Of a stretch of 64,000 nucleotides of DNA, positions 8,336 through 17,467 are shown piece by piece. This DNA comes from Segetibacter koreensis DSM 18137. GTDB taxonomy: Bacteria; Bacteroidota; Bacteroidia; Chitinophagales; Chitinophagaceae. Location: assembly GCF_000374045.1 (NCBI RefSeq), contig NZ_KB893359.1, positions 234,161 to 298,160 on the forward strand, in the 5' to 3' direction. Position numbers and translations under genes: made by a program. How positions within the stretch are numbered: position 1 is the first letter of the stretch; the number at the start of each line of letters is the position of its first letter. The notes beneath the pieces are model-generated. The model was not told the DNA's origin. It did not search any database and saw nothing but the letters and a program-made list of their open reading frames with translations.

Positions 8336-10834
8336 TCAAAACTTCCTTTTTATACTTCTGCCTGATTTTAAAGTTTGATGATCAGGATCCATATCGGGTG
8401 TTCGCAATCCTGCTACTTCATCCGCCATCAGCATAAATACATTCCAGCACAGCCCTTTTGTAGATGGCCACCAACTATCGGTAGTAGTCCACTTCGTAGG
8501 AATAAATTCTTTACTAAAAGGCCATTTCGGATTCAGGTAAATCTCGGCCCAGGCTCGGTTTTCCATCAGCTTCGCCGCTTTTTTCCAACCGTGCTTTAAG
8601 CCAACAGTGTAAGCACAATATTCAGCACGAAACCAACTGCCTCCATTATAATAAAAACCGTCGTTTTTGCCGTCGCTATAATTTTTTTCACCAAACTTTT
8701 CAAAAGGCTGGTAGCTTCCGCTCAGAAACTCAAATCCCTTTTCGTTATTGGTTAACCTTATAAGAATAGGGGCTGTTGTGCCATACTCAGGATGTGGAGA
8801 ATTAGCAACTTTGTTTAGTATGGGTACCTGGCTTAAATGATTTTGAACCATTTCATCGGTCAGCAGAGGTTTTTTAAATAACCATAACGACAAGAACTCC
8901 GGTTCAAGGTCAGTAAGCGATATAAGATCGGGATATTTTCGATCGAATATCATATGTTTTCTTCCAACATCATAAAAATTGCGGTACTCCTGCTCAGCTT
9001 TGTGAATATATGGTTCATCTATATCGAACCCCAATTCTTTTATAGTTCGCAGGGCAATTGCCAGCATTCCCTGGTTTACAGAAAGTCGGTCTGTTTTAGG
9101 AGTATAATCAATAATATCAATCTGACTTAAAGGAAAATGCGATTTACATTTTCCGTCTCTGTCTGCATCAAATTCATTTAACACATAATCCACTGCCTTT
9201 TTAATTTTTTCCATAGGAAGGGCAATTCCGAATCTGCGTTTGTTTAGCATGGCCCAGATTAACCATTCAATGGTAGCTTCGTTATCCTTCGCTTCTACTG
9301 AGCCCATAAGAGGTGTAATGATCGTACCAATAGCTCCTTTAGAGGTTTGTGTTTTGCCCCACTGGTTCCATAAGGTGAGGTTCAACTCTTTATTATATGT
9401 AGATACAGTTGAAAAATAAGAATCTCTATTATACATGTCAGGTGCATAATTCATATTGGGAACGTTAAAGGGCGTAAAATCATTTACATCGGTAATCCAT
9501 GTAAGCATATTAAAATTGGCGTACAACATTTTTTCAAGCAAAGATCCCTTAAAACCTTTTGCTTCGGCTAATCGTGACTGTGAAGAAATCATAAATTGTT
9601 GATGCGAAACCCAAGGCTCAACAAAAACATAGCTAGTTTTAGCTGCCTCTTCGCCAAGTGAAAGAAAATTATAAGGTTCGTGTTGAGGATCATGTTCTAT
9701 TAATTGAAGGTTTTTAATATCAAGATGATATTCATCGCCAGACTGGGATCCCAAAAACAGTGAAACACTATCCTTTTCAATATAAGGCACCAGTATGCTA
9801 CCCTTAAAAAGTGTCCATTCATTTTTACTTACAGGAAAATTATCAATGTATTTTATTCCATCTTCAAGCTCAAGCGTCTTTTTACCGTTTTTAACCCTAA
9901 AAAGTTTTAAGGCGAGCGGCGTATTTCCTTTTACCCAAAAAGAAATGGTATATACCTGCTGATCTTTAAATGGTGTTATAAATTCAAAACCTGAAGTACT
10001 TCCTTTATGTCCATTTATAGAAATACTATCTTTATCAATATCCACATCTACTTCTCCTATTTTTTTGTACAAAGAAGGTACTGCTAACTGTTGTTGATTA
10101 CCGGCATCAACGTTGTACAATTCGCCAAATGTTTGACGTATATAATGATTTCCCTGTTCCCTTTCGATTATACTGGCAATAGAAAATAAGTTGGGATCAG
10201 GCAATCGGCGCATACCAACAAAACCGCCTCCCCTTCCACTGAAACGACGGCGCGTGTTTCTTGTATATTGATTTTTATAGCCGGCATCGGTTAGAAAGCC
10301 AACAACGTTGTTATCAGGAGTAATATACCCTGTAGAAGGAAACATTTCGTGGACAAAGCCACCCGGAAAACTATCATACTCAAATGTTACATACCGTTTG
10401 GGCACCTGCGATGGTCGCGACGTTTGTTGTAAGATATAATACAAGTCCGGCATCGAATGTTGGATCATTCGAACCTGCTTTTTTATAATATTGGAACTGA
10501 CGACCTGGTATGAAACCGAAACAGACAAATTAGCATCAAATTCTTTTATATAAGAATCCCTTTTTAATGTAATATTTTTTTTATCTCCTGTCCATTGCTG
10601 TCCCGTCCAGTTTGGCAATACGGCTACCGTACTTAAGTCATGATTAAACAGTTGCAGCGAAAGCTCTTCGGTATTATGTATTATTTCGGTTGAGCCATTA
10701 TAAATAGCAACCCGGAATCCCTCTTTTTCAGTCCCGGTAACTTTGAGGGACAGTTGCTGAGCGTTAAGCATTGAAGTGGGTAAGATGCCAGCGAGAAATA
10801 ACATCAAAAAAAAGAATCGTGATTTTCCTATCAT
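8336..10834 (-). CDS. Secreted six-hairpin glycosidase-like protein
   Basis: An 832-residue protein with a signal peptide (1-25, LNAQQ). N-terminal beta-sandwich (~26-200), a jelly-roll or carbohydrate-binding-like insert (~235-385, with INGHKGSTSGFEF and YTISFWVKGNTPLALKLF), then an alpha-helical C-terminal domain (~430-800) with an (alpha/alpha)6 toroid pattern: YNRDSYFSTVSTYNK, WLIWAMLNKRRFG, QGMLAIALRTIKEL, GFYYNGGSWFRAEYCAYTVG, TDSWWPSTKGLCWNVFML. This architecture fits the six-hairpin glycosidase superfamily acting on plant or microbial polysaccharide in the periplasm. Catalytic acids cannot be assigned by eye. The gene is alone on its strand. Confidence 0.75.
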   Translation of the reverse strand: MIGKSRFFFLMLFLAGILPTSMLNAQQLSLKVTGTEKEGFRVAIYNGSTEIIHNTEELSLQLFNHDLSTVAVLPNWTGQQWTGDKKNITLKRDSYIKEFDANLSVSVSYQVVSSNIIKKQVRMIQHSMPDLYYILQQTSRPSQVPKRYVTFEYDSFPGGFVHEMFPSTGYITPDNNVVGFLTDAGYKNQYTRNTRRRFSGRGGGFVGMRRLPDPNLFSIASIIEREQGNHYIRQTFGELYNVDAGNQQQLAVPSLYKKIGEVDVDIDKDSISINGHKGSTSGFEFITPFKDQQVYTISFWVKGNTPLALKLFRVKNGKKTLELEDGIKYIDNFPVSKNEWTLFKGSILVPYIEKDSVSLFLGSQSGDEYHLDIKNLQLIEHDPQHEPYNFLSLGEEAAKTSYVFVEPWVSHQQFMISSQSRLAEAKGFKGSLLEKMLYANFNMLTWITDVNDFTPFNVPNMNYAPDMYNRDSYFSTVSTYNKELNLTLWNQWGKTQTSKGAIGTIITPLMGSVEAKDNEATIEWLIWAMLNKRRFGIALPMEKIKKAVDYVLNEFDADRDGKCKSHFPLSQIDIIDYTPKTDRLSVNQGMLAIALRTIKELGFDIDEPYIHKAEQEYRNFYDVGRKHMIFDRKYPDLISLTDLEPEFLSLWLFKKPLLTDEMVQNHLSQVPILNKVANSPHPEYGTTAPILIRLTNNEKGFEFLSGSYQPFEKFGEKNYSDGKNDGFYYNGGSWFRAEYCAYTVGLKHGWKKAAKLMENRAWAEIYLNPKWPFSKEFIPTKWTTTDSWWPSTKGLCWNVFMLMADEVAGLRTPDMDPDHQTLKSGRSIKRKF

Positions 10835-10912
10835 CGTAGCAGCAATTGAAAACGTAAGATAAGTTTAACTAATGGAGTTTGATGCAAGTGTTGTTTCCTG
10901 CGTAAACCAAAT

Positions 10913-11113
10913 CTATGCTGCTTTGCTGTGTTCATTGTATTTTGTTTCTACTTCTAGTTCATCTCTGACTAAAATATATTCACTTCTGAGAAATATTAAA
11001 ATCTCTGTTGCCGCTTTTTTACCATCTGTAAAAAATAATTCATCTCCATATCGGGAACGATCAATTATTTGTGCAATATGCTCCAGCAAATAGCTTTGAT
11101 TGAAGTCTTTCAT
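10913..11113 (-). CDS. Small hypothetical protein
   Basis: A 66-residue mostly helical protein: NQSYLLEHIAQIIDRSRYG then KKAATEILIFLRSEYILVRDELEVETKYNEH. No signal or membrane segment, no recognised family. The competing plus-strand frame over the same bases has poor composition, so the minus frame is preferred. It is followed on the same strand by the six-hairpin gene after 78 nt. Confidence 0.45.
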   Translation of the reverse strand: MKDFNQSYLLEHIAQIIDRSRYGDELFFTDGKKAATEILIFLRSEYILVRDELEVETKYNEHSKAA

Positions 11114-11184
11114 TATCTTAAAAATTATGCTTTAGTTTGTATTGTTACACTGCGTTTTTATTAAAAACGCAGGTATTTCTAATT

Positions 11185-11511
11185 CTAATTCATCATCCAT
11201 CCAGGTAAAAAAATATTAGAGGCAAGACAAAAGCGTCCTTCAGGAATAGTAAAGCAACTTCCTATACTTACCCTAACATTACATTCTTTTATCTCAACCT
11301 GCCATAGAAAAAGATTCTCGTCACAAAGCGATTTTTGTATAATTCCATAAAACAATTCATTCAGCAAGCCATTCCAACAAGCTTCCTCTAATTGCTCATC
11401 CGCAGACAAATTAGAGTCACTGTCAAGTGTATTCATTTCATGGAGATGGCTATGAAAAAAAGATGATGTTTTAGGAATTACGATTTCGTGTATAATTGCT
11501 TCCGGTTTCAC
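11185..11511 (-). CDS. Hypothetical cytoplasmic protein
   Basis: A 108-residue protein starting at GTG (11511). It has an acidic centre (DSDSNLSADEQLEEACWNGLLNELFYGIIQ) and a C-terminal beta-rich part (LWQVEIKECNVRVSIGSCFTIPEGRFCL). No signal peptide. It precedes the 66-residue gene by 71 nt and may form an operon with it. An internal ATG at residue 26 is an alternative start. Function unknown. Confidence 0.5.
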   Translation of the reverse strand: MKPEAIIHEIVIPKTSSFFHSHLHEMNTLDSDSNLSADEQLEEACWNGLLNELFYGIIQKSLCDENLFLWQVEIKECNVRVSIGSCFTIPEGRFCLASNIFLPGWMMN

Positions 11512-11823
11512 AGTAATTTTATTTAAAAGTTTATCTTAGGTCTTTGTCTGTTGAAAGAAAAATAATATACGTATAAGTATATCCCGTTTGATATTGTTTT
11601 GTTACCTCCATATTTATTTTTTTCAGAAATCTTTGTACACATTGCAGTCATCTTCTCCGCTCAACTCTTCAAATTCCCTTCACCGTACTGGCATTAACTT
11701 ATTCATTAAATAAACTTGTCAGTTTTTTTTGAGAATGATCTCCTCGTTGCAATATTTAAAATAAGAAACTATGTAAAAACAGTGTAAATTCAATCCAATT
11801 TTAATGATGAAATAAAACAAAAA
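11512..11823. other. Intergenic, divergent control region
   Basis: AT-rich gap between divergent genes. No repeat, RNA or clear promoter pair was recognised, though both genes must be driven from here. Confidence 0.5.
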
Positions 11824-12660
11824 ATGAAACAAATATTTACAACCTGTTTATTGCTAATATCAATTATTTCGTTAGCACAAAGAAAGTCATCGAACAAAGA
11901 GTGGATACAACTTTTTAATAAAAAGGACTTGAAAGATTGGATAATAAAAATAAAAGATCATCCCTTACGTGAAAATTTTGGTAATACTTTCCGTGTCGAG
12001 AATGGGGTGATGAAAGTTAATTATGATCAGTATGATAATTTCAATGAACAATACGGACATATTTTTTATAAAAAAAAGTTTAGCGCGTATCTTCTTGTGT
12101 TGGAATATCGGTTCATTGGTGAACAGGTAAAAGGTGGTCCCGGTTGGGCTTTCAGGAACAGCGGTGCTATGTTACATTGCCAGTCTCCTGAAAGTATGTT
12201 TCTCGATCAGGATTTTCCTATTAGTCTTGAAGACCAATTACTGGGTGGTAATGGTACAGATGAAAGACCCACATGTAATCTTTGCACCCCTGGCACTAAT
12301 GTATTTTTAAAAGGCAAACTTTTTACCCCGCATTGTGTCAACTCTTCCTCAAAAACTTTTCACGGAGATCAATGGGTGCATGCAGAAGCACTGGTTTTAG
12401 GTGATTCTATTATTAAACATATTGTAAATACAGACACTGTAATGGTCTATGAAAAGCCACAATATGATGGTAATGATAAATGGGTAAAAAAAGCAGGATT
12501 GAAGGATGGCCAATTAATAAAAGAGGGTTATATCTCTTTGCAAAGTGAAAGCCATCCGTGCGAATTTAGAAAAGTAGAATTATTTAATTTGGAACCGTAT
12601 ATGAATAATCCGATAAAATTAAATTCTGTTTTGCAAAAACTTCAGGCAAGAAAAAAGTAG
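11824..12660 (+). CDS. Secreted DUF1080 / 3-keto-disaccharide hydrolase family protein
   Basis: A 278-residue protein with a signal peptide (1-18, SLAQR) and one PF06439 domain: WIQLFNKKDLKDWIIKI (~27-43), FRVENGVMKVNYDQYDNF, YLLVLEYRF, GPGWAFRNSGAMLHCQSPESM, EDQLLGGNG, WVHAEALVLGDSIIKHIVNTDTVMVYE, and GYISLQSESHPCEFRKVELFNLEP. The family has a concanavalin-like jelly roll, and members hydrolyse 3-keto-glycosides made by Gfo/Idh/MocA-type dehydrogenases. A Gfo/Idh/MocA enzyme occurs at 23.4 kb, but they are not in one operon. Confidence 0.88.
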   Translation: MKQIFTTCLLLISIISLAQRKSSNKEWIQLFNKKDLKDWIIKIKDHPLRENFGNTFRVENGVMKVNYDQYDNFNEQYGHIFYKKKFSAYLLVLEYRFIGEQVKGGPGWAFRNSGAMLHCQSPESMFLDQDFPISLEDQLLGGNGTDERPTCNLCTPGTNVFLKGKLFTPHCVNSSSKTFHGDQWVHAEALVLGDSIIKHIVNTDTVMVYEKPQYDGNDKWVKKAGLKDGQLIKEGYISLQSESHPCEFRKVELFNLEPYMNNPIKLNSVLQKLQARKK

Positions 12661-12855
12661 ATGATCAGCGGAGATTTAAGGAACTGCAACCAAAGATTTC
12701 AGCCACGGTTTGTATATGCTGTTCATCAGCTTAACACAAAAACCACTGTCTAATTTCCTTGTATCCATCACCTTATTTCTTGCCGCAGACATGCAAACAA
12801 TTATTCCAAGACAGGTCGGTATAAATATTGCTTAAGGCTAGAAAACAAAATTTAA

Positions 12856-14376
12856 ATGGCGCTGTTAGGTGGAGTAATTAAAAAAGCAATAGATTTCAAC
12901 GGATTTATAAGTCGTGAGCCAAATCCTCACAAAGCACAAAAGGCAGTTCTTTTGCAACTTCTGAAGAAAGCAAAACTTACTGCCTTCGGTTTAAAACATA
13001 ATTTTAGCGATATTTTAAATAGTAACGATCCGATCACTGCTTTCCAGGAAAATATTCCTGTATATGATTATGATGCGATGTACGATGAATGGTGGCACTA
13101 CCTGCTGAAAGGACACCAAAATATTACGTGGCCTGGAGGGCAGAAGTACTTCGCTTTGAGTAGCGGTACTACAAGCAATAAAAAGTATATTCCTGTAACC
13201 GGTGATATGATTAACGCAATCAAGAATGCAGGCTTACAGCAAGTGTTAAGCTTAAAAAACTTTGATCTGCCAGCTGATTTTTTTGAAAAGCAAATCCTTA
13301 TGCTTGGAAGCACCACAAGTTTAATAGAAAAGCAGGATCATTTTGAAGGAGAAATAAGCGGGATCAGTGCAGCAAATATCCCGGGATGGTTTAGTAAATT
13401 TTACAAGCCGGGTGCAGAAATCGCTTCAATTGAGAACTGGGACGAAAAGGTAAAGAGAATTGCCGAGGAAGCTCCCGGCTGGGATATTGGAAGCATCTCC
13501 GGAATTCCTTCCTGGGTAGAACTGATGCTAAAAGAAATTATCAGTCACAACAACCTCAATACCATTCATGACATCTGGCCCAACCTTCATGTATATACTA
13601 CTGGCGGTGTTGCCTTTGAGCCTTATCGCAAAAGCATGGAAAAGTTATTGGCAAGACCTTTAATCTATATAGATACTTACCTGGCATCAGAAGGTTACCT
13701 GGCTACACAAAAAAGGCCCGATACCAGTTCTATGTCACTTATAATCAATAACGGTATTTTTTTCGAATTTGTTCCTTTTATTGATGAAAACATTGATGAT
13801 GAAGGACGGGTTAAACCGGGAGTAAAAGTCCTCACGCTGGAACAAGCAACCGAAAACACAGAATATGTTTTGCTTATTTCCACCGTCTCCGGAGCATGGA
13901 GATATATGATCGGAGATACAGTAATCATAACTGATAAGAAAAGATCAGAAATTCAGATCAGCGGACGCACAAAACATTATTTAAATGTTGTTGGTGAGCA
14001 ACTCTCAGTTCAAAAAATGAACATGGCGATAGAAAAATTAGGAAATACGTTTGATAGGGAGATCAAAGAGTTTACTGCTGCCACTATTTTTAAAAATGAA
14101 GAATATGTGATGAAATGGATCATTGGATCAGACAAGAACATTGATTCGGCAAAAGCAGCGGAATTAATTGATAGCGAATTATGCGATAACAACAAAAACT
14201 ATAAAGTAGCCAGGACAAAAGCATTAAAAGGCGTCGAAGTTGAAGTAATTCCAGTCGAACACTTTTATAACTGGAGCGAACAATACAAAAAACTTGGCGG
14301 ACAGGCAAAAATTCCAAGAGTTATGAAGGAAGAATCTTTTAACGAATTCAGGGATTATATACAACAGCTATCTTAA
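12856..14376 (+). CDS. GH3-family acyl-amido synthetase-like protein
   Basis: A 506-residue member of the GH3 (auxin-responsive) adenylate-forming superfamily, PF03321. The ATP-binding loop LSSGTTSNKKYIPVT spans ~101-115, the YLASEGYLATQ motif lies near 275-285, and the WRYMIGDTVII motif near 350. The small C-terminal domain carries GRTKHYLNVVGEQLSVQKM. Plant members conjugate amino acids to acyl acids through an acyl-AMP; bacterial substrates are unknown. It is monocistronic, and its 3' end overlaps the convergent peptidase gene by 9 bp. Confidence 0.9.
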   Translation: MALLGGVIKKAIDFNGFISREPNPHKAQKAVLLQLLKKAKLTAFGLKHNFSDILNSNDPITAFQENIPVYDYDAMYDEWWHYLLKGHQNITWPGGQKYFALSSGTTSNKKYIPVTGDMINAIKNAGLQQVLSLKNFDLPADFFEKQILMLGSTTSLIEKQDHFEGEISGISAANIPGWFSKFYKPGAEIASIENWDEKVKRIAEEAPGWDIGSISGIPSWVELMLKEIISHNNLNTIHDIWPNLHVYTTGGVAFEPYRKSMEKLLARPLIYIDTYLASEGYLATQKRPDTSSMSLIINNGIFFEFVPFIDENIDDEGRVKPGVKVLTLEQATENTEYVLLISTVSGAWRYMIGDTVIITDKKRSEIQISGRTKHYLNVVGEQLSVQKMNMAIEKLGNTFDREIKEFTAATIFKNEEYVMKWIIGSDKNIDSAKAAELIDSELCDNNKNYKVARTKALKGVEVEVIPVEHFYNWSEQYKKLGGQAKIPRVMKEESFNEFRDYIQQLS

Positions 14377-15006
14377 GGCTGTTTGTTGCTGTTCCTGCTT
14401 CTTTTCTTCCAGCTTTCTTACCTGCTCTACAATAACATCCGGCGAAAGATAGAGCCTTGCAATTTTATCCTTATAGGCCTGGGGCAGTTCTGCATGATTT
14501 AAAATAAACCGCTTTGTGGCAATGATATAATTTCCCATTCCACGTTCAACGGCATAGGAATCTGCAACCATCTCTGCCTGTTTCACGTAGGTGGGTGAAA
14601 AGTAATAGCGATAACCAAAAGAAATCATTCCGGCATTACTTCTGCCTTCGTAGTCAAGTATATGGCCGAGTTCGTGACCTATCCATCCTATCATAACATC
14701 ATCCGGAATATGTTGAATAGGCATTTGGGCATTTATAAGCTTGAAATGTGCACTGATATTTATCCTGTAACGCCTGTTCTTTCTCTTACTGAGCAGTGTC
14801 GTAAATACGGGCTGCGCCTGCATTACTGACGTTTTGATGTTTGTTTTAAAAATAAAGCTGATGGTAGCATTTTTTAATTCAGGGTAAAAAGACAAGGCTT
14901 TAAGTATGTTATTTTCTAATAAAGCTGGTATCTGCTTATTCTGCCCGAACTGCAAAAGGTCGGTATTGTCCTGTCCATTCGTGTTCATGGTGGGTGATAA
15001 TGTCAT
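14368..15006 (-). CDS. Zincin metallopeptidase-like protein (HExxH)
   Basis: A 212-residue protein without signal peptide. VMIGWIGHELGHILDYE (~104-120) contains the zinc motif HELGH, and AEMVADSYAVERG (~145-157) supplies the downstream Glu typical of M48-like gluzincins. There are no membrane segments, unlike HtpX or Oma1. A Gln-rich tail (EEKKQEQQQTALR) ends the protein. An ATG six codons in is an alternative start. It is probably a cytoplasmic or peripheral peptidase; the substrate is unknown. Confidence 0.75.
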   Translation of the reverse strand: MTLSPTMNTNGQDNTDLLQFGQNKQIPALLENNILKALSFYPELKNATISFIFKTNIKTSVMQAQPVFTTLLSKRKNRRYRINISAHFKLINAQMPIQHIPDDVMIGWIGHELGHILDYEGRSNAGMISFGYRYYFSPTYVKQAEMVADSYAVERGMGNYIIATKRFILNHAELPQAYKDKIARLYLSPDVIVEQVRKLEEKKQEQQQTALR

Positions 15007-15051
15007 AAAACTAATAGCAAATTTATTAATACAACTAAAATTTAAATACCA

Positions 15052-15079
15052 GTCAGGTAAAGGAATTAGTTTACCTGAC
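15052..15079. promoter_or_regulatory. Inverted repeat upstream of the metallopeptidase gene
   Basis: GTCAGGTAAA (15052-15061) and TTTACCTGAC (15070-15079) form a perfect 10-bp inverted repeat with an 8-base spacer, 45 nt before the start at 15006. It could be an operator, or a terminator for the SDR gene 400 nt upstream, although there is no T run. The remainder of 15080-15490 holds nothing recognisable. Confidence 0.4.
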
Positions 15080-15490
15080 CGTTAAAGAGTATTTACACTT
15101 CATTAAATGAAATGCTCAACTATTGATCCCAATACGTGGAATAATTTCTGCTTTCAGTGTCTTGCCCCACTTTTACAAAGAAAAAATCACACGTTTCTAT
15201 AGAACAAATAAAACTGTTTATCATCTCATGCAAGTATAGAACCTGCAAATGCATTGAAGTCACCGCATTAAATTACATCGGCTTCCTCTTGTCAGTTAAT
15301 GATTAACGTTCCATTAAGAGGCCAGAAAATCGTTTTTGCCGTAATACCAGCTATCGCCGACATATCAATACCAATACCTCGCCATACCTCTGACTTTTTT
15401 CTATATCTGCTTCTAAAATGCTACGTAATATTTACAGGTGTAACTGAAGTCATCCGTTTAAAACCATTTCAATCAATAAAAGAGAAAACA

Positions 15491-16498
15491 TTACGGCTGT
15501 CCACCTCCACCCGCAGCCCCATAAATTTGTCCTGTTGCATAACTTGCATCACTTGCAGCAAGTTGCACATAAATTGATGCAAGCTCCGCGGGTTGGCCTG
15601 GTCGTCCCATAGGAGTTTGACCGCCAAACTGTTTTAATTTTTCCTGTGTGGCTCCTCCGCTTACTTGCAATGGCGTCCAGATCGGACCAGGTGCTACCCC
15701 ATTAACCCTGATACCTTTAGGCGCCAGCTGTTTAGCAAGAGATTTTACGTAATTTGTGGTAGCAGCTTTTGTTTGGGCATAGTCGTACAAGTCGGCAGAT
15801 GGATCAGTTGCTTGCTCAGATGATGTTCCAATGATCGCTGATCCCGGCTTCAAATGAGGCAACGCAGCTTTTATAATCCAGAAAGGGGCATAGATATTCG
15901 TCTTCATGGTACGATCAAATTGTTCAGACGTAATATCGAGAATAGAAGGCTTGGTCTGCTGAAGAGCAGCATTGCTAACCACGATATCTAACCCTCCCAA
16001 ACCTTCGACTGCTACTGTAACCAGTCTTTTGCAAAATGCCTCATCGGTAATATCACCCGGTATAGCTATGGCCTTTCTGCCTTCGGCTTTAATCAACGCA
16101 ATTACCTCCCGGGCGTCCGGTTCTTCAGCAGGAAGATAATTGATGGCTACATCTGCACCTTCACGTGCATAAGCAATGGCCGCGGCGCGTCCCATTCCAG
16201 AATCTCCTCCAGTTATTAATGCTTTACGGCCCATAAGTCTACCCGATCCTTTGTAACTCTTTTCACCATGATCGGGACGGGGATCCATCTGACCGGCCAA
16301 TCCTGGCCAGGGTTGGGATTGCCCTTTAAAAGGTGGCTTAGGGTATTTAGTAGTAGGATCTTCAATTTCTGGTGGAGGTGGCGTTTTCTGATCTTTGTTT
16401 CCGTCTTCTGCAAAGACAGGTGAAGCAACTACTGCAGTTAGGCCAACTCCTAAACCTGCAATTGCTTTACGCCTGTTCATCGTATTTTTTTCATCCAT
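15491..16498 (-). CDS. SDR-family oxidoreductase with Tat-like leader
   Basis: The frame is open further upstream, but the start is placed at MDEKNTMNRRKAIAGLGVG (16498) because it begins a Tat-type leader (RRKAIAGLG, cleavage near VFAED); the upstream extension is Cys-rich and not protein-like for this family. The 335-residue product has a proline-rich linker (residues 39-80, typical of the YhdF/general-stress-protein-39 group), the NAD(P) loop TGGDSGMG (96-103), NNA-like SNAALQ, and the catalytic Ser with YAQTK. The C-terminus AAGGGGQP is typical. Likely a stress-associated dehydrogenase/reductase. Confidence 0.88.
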   Translation of the reverse strand: MDEKNTMNRRKAIAGLGVGLTAVVASPVFAEDGNKDQKTPPPPEIEDPTTKYPKPPFKGQSQPWPGLAGQMDPRPDHGEKSYKGSGRLMGRKALITGGDSGMGRAAAIAYAREGADVAINYLPAEEPDAREVIALIKAEGRKAIAIPGDITDEAFCKRLVTVAVEGLGGLDIVVSNAALQQTKPSILDITSEQFDRTMKTNIYAPFWIIKAALPHLKPGSAIIGTSSEQATDPSADLYDYAQTKAATTNYVKSLAKQLAPKGIRVNGVAPGPIWTPLQVSGGATQEKLKQFGGQTPMGRPGQPAELASIYVQLAASDASYATGQIYGAAGGGGQP

Positions 16499-16700
16499 AA
16501 TATTATGTTTCGCACAGCTTTTATTTATAACTGTCGATAATATCTTGTTTAAAAATTTTATGCCAAAATTAAACACTAATGAAAGGAAGGCACACTTACT
16601 TATGAATACTGGCAGGCAGGCACACCAACAGGCCTTACAGAACAAGGTCAAACTAGCGCTATCTTACGAAAAGGGTTACTTCGTAATGCTTCTTATTCTT

Positions 16701-16708
16701 TACATTTG
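16701..16708 (+). promoter_or_regulatory. -7 element upstream of the TPP riboswitch
   Basis: TACATTTG matches TAnnTTTG exactly and sits 12 nt upstream of the first paired bases of the riboswitch, as expected for its transcription start. The -33 element is weak. Confidence 0.5.
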
Positions 16709-16719
16709 CAGCGTAAACA

Positions 16720-16820
16720 AAGGGGTGCTTTAAAAGGCTGAGAATATACCCAATGAAAGAAAACCAGCTTTGGTATTTTGCTTTCATATACCTGATCCGG
16801 GTAATGCCGGCGGAGGGAAA
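16720..16820 (+). ncRNA. TPP riboswitch (THI element)
   Basis: The conserved core is present in order: closing stem GGGGTGC (16722-16728), CTGAGA (16738-16743) with ATACCC, a variable P3 arm around GAAAACCAGC...GGTATTTTGC, then ACCTGATCCGG (16790-16800), GTAATGCC (16801-16808) and GGCGGAGGGA closing P1. The GGAGGG Shine-Dalgarno-like sequence (16812-16817) lies in the 3' side of P1, 14 nt before the pnuT ATG, so thiamine pyrophosphate would mask translation initiation. Confidence 0.93.
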
Positions 16821-16831
16821 AAATAAACTTA

Positions 16832-17467
16832 ATGAGTATACAGGCATGGCTGCATTTACTTGCAGAACAATTAAAAGAAACCGGCTGGCTGCAATGGCTA
16901 GGGCTTTTATTAGGCGTGTGCGAAGTGTTGCTTGCGCGCGCCAATAAAATAGCATTGTACCCAACGGGCATAGCGGGGTGTGCCATTTCTATTTACCTGT
17001 TGTTGCAGGCAGGGCTGTATGGAGAATCTTTGTTGACCTTCTACTATATCATTATGAGTTTTTACGGCTGGTGGTATTGGATCAAAAAGAAACATCTCCC
17101 CCCGGTAAAGATCAGCTACTCAACAAAAAAAGAATGGATAACCGTAAGCGCAATTGTAGTTATTGGATACTTGCTATTATACTTTATACTTAGGTATTTC
17201 ACACCTTCAACAGTACCTCAATGGGATGCGCTGGTTAGCTCAACTGCCTGGGCAGGAATGTGGTTACTGGCACGGCGAAAAATTGAGAACTGGGTTTTAT
17301 TAAACATCTCGAACCTGTTTGCCATTCCGCTCCTGTTTCAAAAAGCGCTTCCGCTGTACGCACTGCTCACTATATTTCTGTTTATCGTCGCGATACAAGG
17401 TTATTTTTCATGGAGAAAAGAAATAAAAAAAGAAAATGATGTATCCCGCCTCAGTCCTGTCTCCTGA
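16832..17467 (+). CDS. pnuT: PnuC-family thiamine transporter under TPP control
   Basis: A 211-residue PnuC-family membrane protein with about seven hydrophobic segments. Family marks include the N-terminal helix GWLQWLGLLLGVCEVLLARANKIALYPTG, YYIIMSFYGWWYW (~70-83), W-A-G-MWLLARRKIENWVLLNISNLFAIPLLF (~136-170), and a basic C-terminus. PnuC proteins take up nicotinamide riboside, but members behind a TPP riboswitch in Bacteroidetes are assigned as PnuT thiamine transporters; regulation here supports that. The last 32 bp overlap the next gene, so the two are translationally coupled. Confidence 0.9.
   Translation: MSIQAWLHLLAEQLKETGWLQWLGLLLGVCEVLLARANKIALYPTGIAGCAISIYLLLQAGLYGESLLTFYYIIMSFYGWWYWIKKKHLPPVKISYSTKKEWITVSAIVVIGYLLLYFILRYFTPSTVPQWDALVSSTAWAGMWLLARRKIENWVLLNISNLFAIPLLFQKALPLYALLTIFLFIVAIQGYFSWRKEIKKENDVSRLSPVS

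Noticed and set aside
15299..15577. 92-codon plus-strand frame
   Set aside because: It overlaps the conserved end of the SDR gene on the other strand and has no family-like features.
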